Notes under the pieces: model-generated
The model's input: only the letters and a program-made list of their open reading frames with translations
The model's database searches: none
Told to the model about the DNA's origin: nothing
Assembly: GCF_010093595.1 (NCBI RefSeq)
Contig: NW_022985437.1
Coordinates: 1,389,380-1,453,379, forward strand
Source of the DNA: Mytilinidion resinicola
Lineage: Eukaryota > Ascomycota > Dothideomycetes > Mytilinidiales > Mytilinidiaceae
DNA: 64,000 nucleotides
Direction of reading: 5' to 3'
Shown: positions 59,728 to 64,000 of the stretch, in pieces
Layout of the letters: every line of letters starts with the position of its first letter
Position numbering within the stretch: position 1 is the stretch's first letter
Position numbers and translations under genes: made by a program

Positions 59728-60864
59728 CTATCTATGCCGAACTAGACTGTAGTACACACTCCTCACCATCGTCCTCTGGCCTATAACCTTCTCATCTCTC
59801 TCACACAACTCCTCCTGATCATAAGCCGGACACCACACCATTCCCCAAATCCTGACCCCCTCGCCGCCTTTCGAAACTGACCCATCTGCCCCGGCCACGC
59901 CCTGACCCAGCGCTATCTCGCCCACGGTCTTGAAGCCTAGTTTTCCGTATAATGCGTGCCAAGAGGCGGTCGTAGCCTTGAGCCAGATAGGGGCGTGGGT
60001 TGCGGCGGCGAGGGATTGGAAATGGTGGATCAGATGGGTTGAGAGGCCTTGTTTTAGGTTAGAGGGAGAAGAGAAGTGAGGGGTGAGGAGGAGGGGAGTA
60101 ATGGGAGTAATGGGACTTATAGAAGAAGTAGAGACATAGAGGGGGCTAACCCTTCCCTCGGTGCTCTTCCTTCGTGCAGAGGTTGAAGATGCAGTAGGCT
60201 TTCTTAGTGTGGGTTCGCAGTGTACGGAATTTGAGAGAGGCGATTTGGGAGGCATGCGCGGGGGGTGTTAGTGTGTGGTGAAGAGACTAGGTAGAAATAA
60301 ACCCGCTCTAGGATGTAAGTATATGATGCGTAGGGGAGAGATAGAAAAAACAGGTGGAGGTCGTGTGCATATGGTACCCCTATTAAGGGCTCCTCTATTG
60401 ACTTTAAAAGAAATCGTGCAATATATAAAGAAAATAGTAGATACGGAGGATAGAAAAGCACACTCACCCACACCCCATTTACCCCCAAATTCCAGGCCAC
60501 CCCAAACAACCCACTCTGCACCAGCGTGAGTGGATTATCCATGCTCTTCCCTGGCGCCATCAGCACGCCTACACAGCGCCACCCGTCTGCCTCCGCAAAC
60601 GACGCTCCGTTCAGTGCAGCAGCTGTGAAGACAGCGTTAAAGAGCATGTGGCGAGAGGGATCTTGCTTGAAGGGTGACAAGACATTGAGTAGATACGTAA
60701 TCACAGGGGGTCCGTGGGCGAAAGGTCGGCGAAGACGGTGACGCTTTGGGAGAGGTAGTCTGAGTAGGGTTGTTAGTTCATATGGGAGGTAAGGGAGGGG
60801 GACATTAACGACCTTTGCCGCTGGTTGTGATGGCGACAGAAGATGAGGGGGCTTGCTCAGCCAT
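59728..60864 (-). pseudogene. GNAT-family N-acetyltransferase with a frameshift
   Basis: Start MAEQAPSSSVAITTSGKG at 60864. Exon 1 (60864-60813) joins exon 2 at 60759 (AAAG|AC) to read DYLSQSVTVFADLSPTDP, the typical opening of fungal GNAT proteins. The frame then hits TGA (60701-60703) at a run of five C on the coding strand (60706-60710). One more C would continue it into ITYLLNVLSPFKQDPSRHML, NGASFAEADGWRCVGVLMAPGK, which is clearly coding in the neighbouring frame. After an intron starting at 60467 (GTGAGT), whose acceptor I could not fix, comes the acetyl-CoA-binding part: GLSTHLIHHF, APIWLKATTASWHALYGKLGFKTVGEI, ending at 59728. So a homopolymer frameshift, either real decay or a sequencing error. 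Confidence 0.6.
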
Positions 60865-61407
60865 GTTGCGTTGAGGGAGCGTGTATATGCGTTACATTCA
60901 CAGAGGAGTGGGGAAGACTGCGGAGGAGAGTTTGATGGCTGCTTGATCTTCTGGTCTTTTGAGGGGGCAACCATTGGTATTGGATCGGGTACTCCGAGTA
61001 CACTATGTGAGAACCGTGTGGTCTAACACGGGGCCCAGGACCAGAGGTCATACATAACGAAACGGCCTATTCCCAAGGCAATGTGCACCAGTAGAATTGG
61101 TAAACAAGAGCAGCAAAATCACCAAGCCTAAGAACAGCCATAAAGTGTGAAAGATCCTCATATTTAAGCTAGATCCTCCTTGAGCTTCGTTCCTATTATT
61201 ACCACGAACCAATATGCAGTTGTAGAGAAAGACTCCATTTTGAAGACCAGGCTCGAGTGCCAGATGTAGAAACCACTTCACCTTCCAGCCCTGAGATCCG
61301 GTAAAACTCCGAAGTAAAAGAGAAAACATACAAAGAACACCATAGATGCAATGCCTATTCACCTGAACTGACCTCACTCAACGCTTACTAATCCGTGACT
61401 TGATGCT
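60865..61407. other. Intergenic: GNAT promoter and chitin synthase 3' flank
   Basis: About 540 bp without a supported gene or repeat. Confidence 0.45.
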
Positions 61408-64000
61408 TTACATGTTCGCAAGCTCGTGATCAATCGCCTGATCCAAAAAGGTCCGCCTCTCTCCGCTCAATTGAGTCTGCAACCGCTGCTCCGTGAGCGC
61501 CTTCAACTGCTTCTTGGTAACATTATCCATGTCGACCTCCATCAGACACGCCTGGATAGCTTCCACAATTTGACCGTCCGATGGCCCATTTATCATGTTT
61601 TGGAAATTGGCAGTGCTGCCAGGTCGAGAGCCGCCGAATCCAAGTGGACTGCGAGAACGGCCGATTGGCGGCGTCGATTGCATGGCCATGAGGTTGTCAG
61701 AGCTCTGGAAGCCCATGCTTGGTCGCTGGCCGTACGGCGAGGCCTGGTAGTGGTCGCTCATGCCGCCCATGGACATCAAACGCCCGTCGGCTCCTGGTTG
61801 CTGTTGTTGTTGCGGGTTATCTGTGTACCGAGAGAAGTTGGAGTAGTGAGATGCCCGTTGCTGCATGCCGACATAGGGACCCGGAGACTGTGGTGGCATG
61901 TGCGAGATGTGGTGCATGTTGGACATGATGGTCGACTGGGGCTTAACGGATGAGTAGACGGACTGCATGTCGTTCATTTCGTAACCGTCATCGTCGTAGG
62001 TGCTGTGCATGCCCTTCTCGGAATGCGCAGCAATAACTCCACGACGACCAGGAAGAGAATTCTGAGCCGCATAGTCATCCCACGACTGTAGGGGAACACT
62101 TCTGGAGTCATAACCTTCCTCCTCGACAGCGACCAATTGCTTGTCGCCTTTCTCTTCGAGAACGACACGGGTATTTCCCCACGAGAAGTCGTCTTGTTTC
62201 CAGAACGAGTAGACTGGCAGGACGAAAGAGTAGATCGGGAATGCCATGATGTAAATAATCATCCAGCCGATGTGTTGCCACTGTCGCTTGATGATGAAGA
62301 TGATGGCCTGTAATCCGTACACAGCCGCAATCATGATGATCGAAATCATTGGGAATTGGCCAGTATGAGATGCGACCAAGTAAATGAGATAGGCGAGGTA
62401 AATGCAGGTAGCAGGGAGAATGATTGTTCCAAAAAGGTCGATGAAAACGACGAATCGCATACTGAAGCAGCAGAATCCACACATGTCCTTGATAAAAACC
62501 AGTTCGGCCAAGTTGTGGATTGTGGAATTGATCCAACGACGCCTTTGGGAAAGAAGGATGCTCCATGTCTCAGGGGCGGCTGTGAGGGCGTACGCATCTG
62601 GGACGAACTTGTACGACATCGAGGGGAAGTGTTTTGTCATCAATGTGGTCAAGTACCGATCTTCACCGAGAGAGAGTAGGTTCTTCTTGTGTAGTGTGTC
62701 AACCTGGCAGTCGGCGTACTCGCGGATAACGGCGTCAGAAATGATGAGTGGTTTGCCCTTGTCTGCGGTACGAAGACGATACATGCAGAAACTGATGTCG
62801 TTAGCGTGGCAACTACAAGAAAGTAGGGGAGAACTTACCATCCAGGCAAACAGGTAACACTGCCGAACAAGCTTTCAAAGGCCTTAGCCAAATGATGGGA
62901 AATGTAGTATTCGTAAACCTGAATCATAGTCCACCAACTTCCTTCCTCGTTCTCTAGACTAGTTTCACCACAGATACCAGCGATCTTCGAGTCATTCGCG
63001 CAACTTGCGACCAGGCGGTTCAGCGCATCCTCTTTTACCATAGTATCGGCGTCGACCATCAGAAGATACTCATAAAGCTCTGGATCTACACCGATGATGT
63101 TGTTGATTTGGTGAAACATTTCCAGTTCTAATGGACTCATGGGAGCCCGATGATGGACGCGGTTGAGGAAGCTCATGAGCAAGATTTGAGAGTCTCGTTT
63201 ACCGCGGTTGCCAGGCTTTGCTTTGCGTTGTTCGGATTCCTTGCCTACTTTGACCACGACAATATACGGCACGACGTTGCCTTCGAACTCGTAGAGACCA
63301 GAATACACTTTTCCATAGTTGAGTTGTTCGCTGCCCATACCGACCGAGTGGAACGGCAGAGCAGGAGGATCAACCTTGGGATCGACACCAAGAATATCAA
63401 GGACGATTTTCGGCGTCGGCCTGTCGTTCCCACCGCCGACGATCATACCATCACAGATGACGCAGATGAGCTTTCGTTTATTGTCGTAGTTGAGCGCAGT
63501 CAGAGAGTCCAAGCCCTTCCTTAAGTGATCCTCGCCTTCCGTGTATGCTGGTACTTGACAGATGACGAATTTATCTTGAGTGGCTGGCCTTTTCCTTGAA
63601 CCGAGCTGTAGAGCAGACAAGAACTTGACAAGGATGACGAGGCAGAGGATAATAGTGAACGCTAGAAGAATCCAATTATTGACTTGACACCTGGCGGACT
63701 TGCGGAAGTCGGTTTTGCCGACATAGAAGTAGTTGTCAAGGCATTGCTGGTTGGCCATCTGAGCGGTTTCGTTGAGCTGATTCTGAAATTGGCTCGTAAT
63801 GTCGGTACCCGCATAGTCCGAAACAATCGCCTCTAGTTTATGATCTAGGAACCGGTACGAGTCAAGATTGTCCATCAAACTGAGAGTGTGGTAGTAATCG
63901 GTCAGATCGTAGACCTTGTCACCCATTGTGAACCACATGTGATTGTCGTTCTGCCCCTCATTCTTAATCTTGTTGGAGTCCCAGACCAGGTCGCCCTTCT
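61408..64000 (-). CDS. Myosin-type chitin synthase (class V/VII), C-terminal half (5' end off window)
   Basis: Plasma-membrane enzyme polymerising UDP-GlcNAc into chitin at hyphal tips and septa. The frame is open to the window edge: exon 64000-62840 joins 62791-61408 over a 48-nt intron, restoring SVTCLPGC-FCMYRLR. Visible part, ~847 aa: a cytochrome-b5-like segment ([16 protein letters not shown]), a TM ([20 protein letters not shown]), and the catalytic GT2 domain with [23 protein letters not shown] and QRRRWINST. Three to five TM helices follow, then a Gln/Met-rich linker and a C-terminal DEK_C-like domain ([20 protein letters not shown]). Such a C-terminus is typical of class V and VII enzymes, whose N-terminus is a myosin motor; that part lies beyond base 64000, so the class cannot be settled here. 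Confidence 0.93.

Overview
This window looks like nuclear DNA of a filamentous ascomycete (Pezizomycotina). Genes carry short introns (about 48-90 nt) with GT donors, CTAAC-like branch sites and AG acceptors. The gene set is typical of moulds: a myosin-type chitin synthase, an AreB/Asd4-type GATA factor, a hybrid histidine kinase, a fungal THI4 gene with a TPP riboswitch in its leader, and DASH, End3, CLASP/Stu1 and LIM-RhoGAP homologues. A Dothideomycete is my best guess, but the sequence alone does not prove the class.

Layout. 1-13.3 kb: the 3' end of SRP68, a GATA factor with no in-frame AUG in its first visible exon, and three genes on the minus strand (a Rad5/HLTF-like SNF2-RING ATPase, a type II PI4-kinase, DASH subunit Ask1). 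14-19 kb: an accessory-looking metabolic stretch with a short-chain dehydrogenase broken by one TAG codon, a benzaldehyde-lyase-like ThDP enzyme, and a Ure2-like GST. 19.3-25 kb: a BSP-type peptidase, an intron-containing tRNA-Phe, a pyrimidine-nucleotidase-type HAD phosphatase and a large disordered protein. 25.9-34.3 kb: a hybrid histidine kinase and the mismatch-repair gene PMS1, transcribed divergently. 34.7-36.5 kb: THI4 with TATA box, upstream ORF and TPP aptamer. 37-47.6 kb: CLASP/Stu1, an F-box-like protein, a PHD-finger protein, a tandem repeat array and a GH16 glucanase. 48-49.2 kb: a broken four-TM (MARVEL-like) gene. 52.6-64 kb: LIM-RhoGAP, End3, a GNAT acetyltransferase with a frameshift, and the C-terminal half of a myosin-type chitin synthase that runs off the window.

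The most unusual layer is repetitive. A family of about 100-125 bp elements beginning (A/T)YCGYCTGAGGYGGCC occurs at least six times between 36.8 and 49.7 kb. One copy makes up most of an unusually long (178 nt) intron in the PHD gene, so it may be an introner-like or MITE-derived intron. Next to it is a degenerate 165-182 bp tandem array. The broken MARVEL gene lies between two copies of the dispersed repeat. Its stop codons, and the one in the dehydrogenase, are each explained by a single CAG-to-TAG change, which suggests C-to-T decay of the repeat-induced point mutation (RIP) type.

Genes that may work together: the acetoin-reductase-like SDR and the acyloin-forming ThDP enzyme (14-17.5 kb) look like a two-gene hydroxyketone module. 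Chitin synthase, End3, LIM-RhoGAP and CLASP all serve polarized growth, but their proximity is probably incidental.
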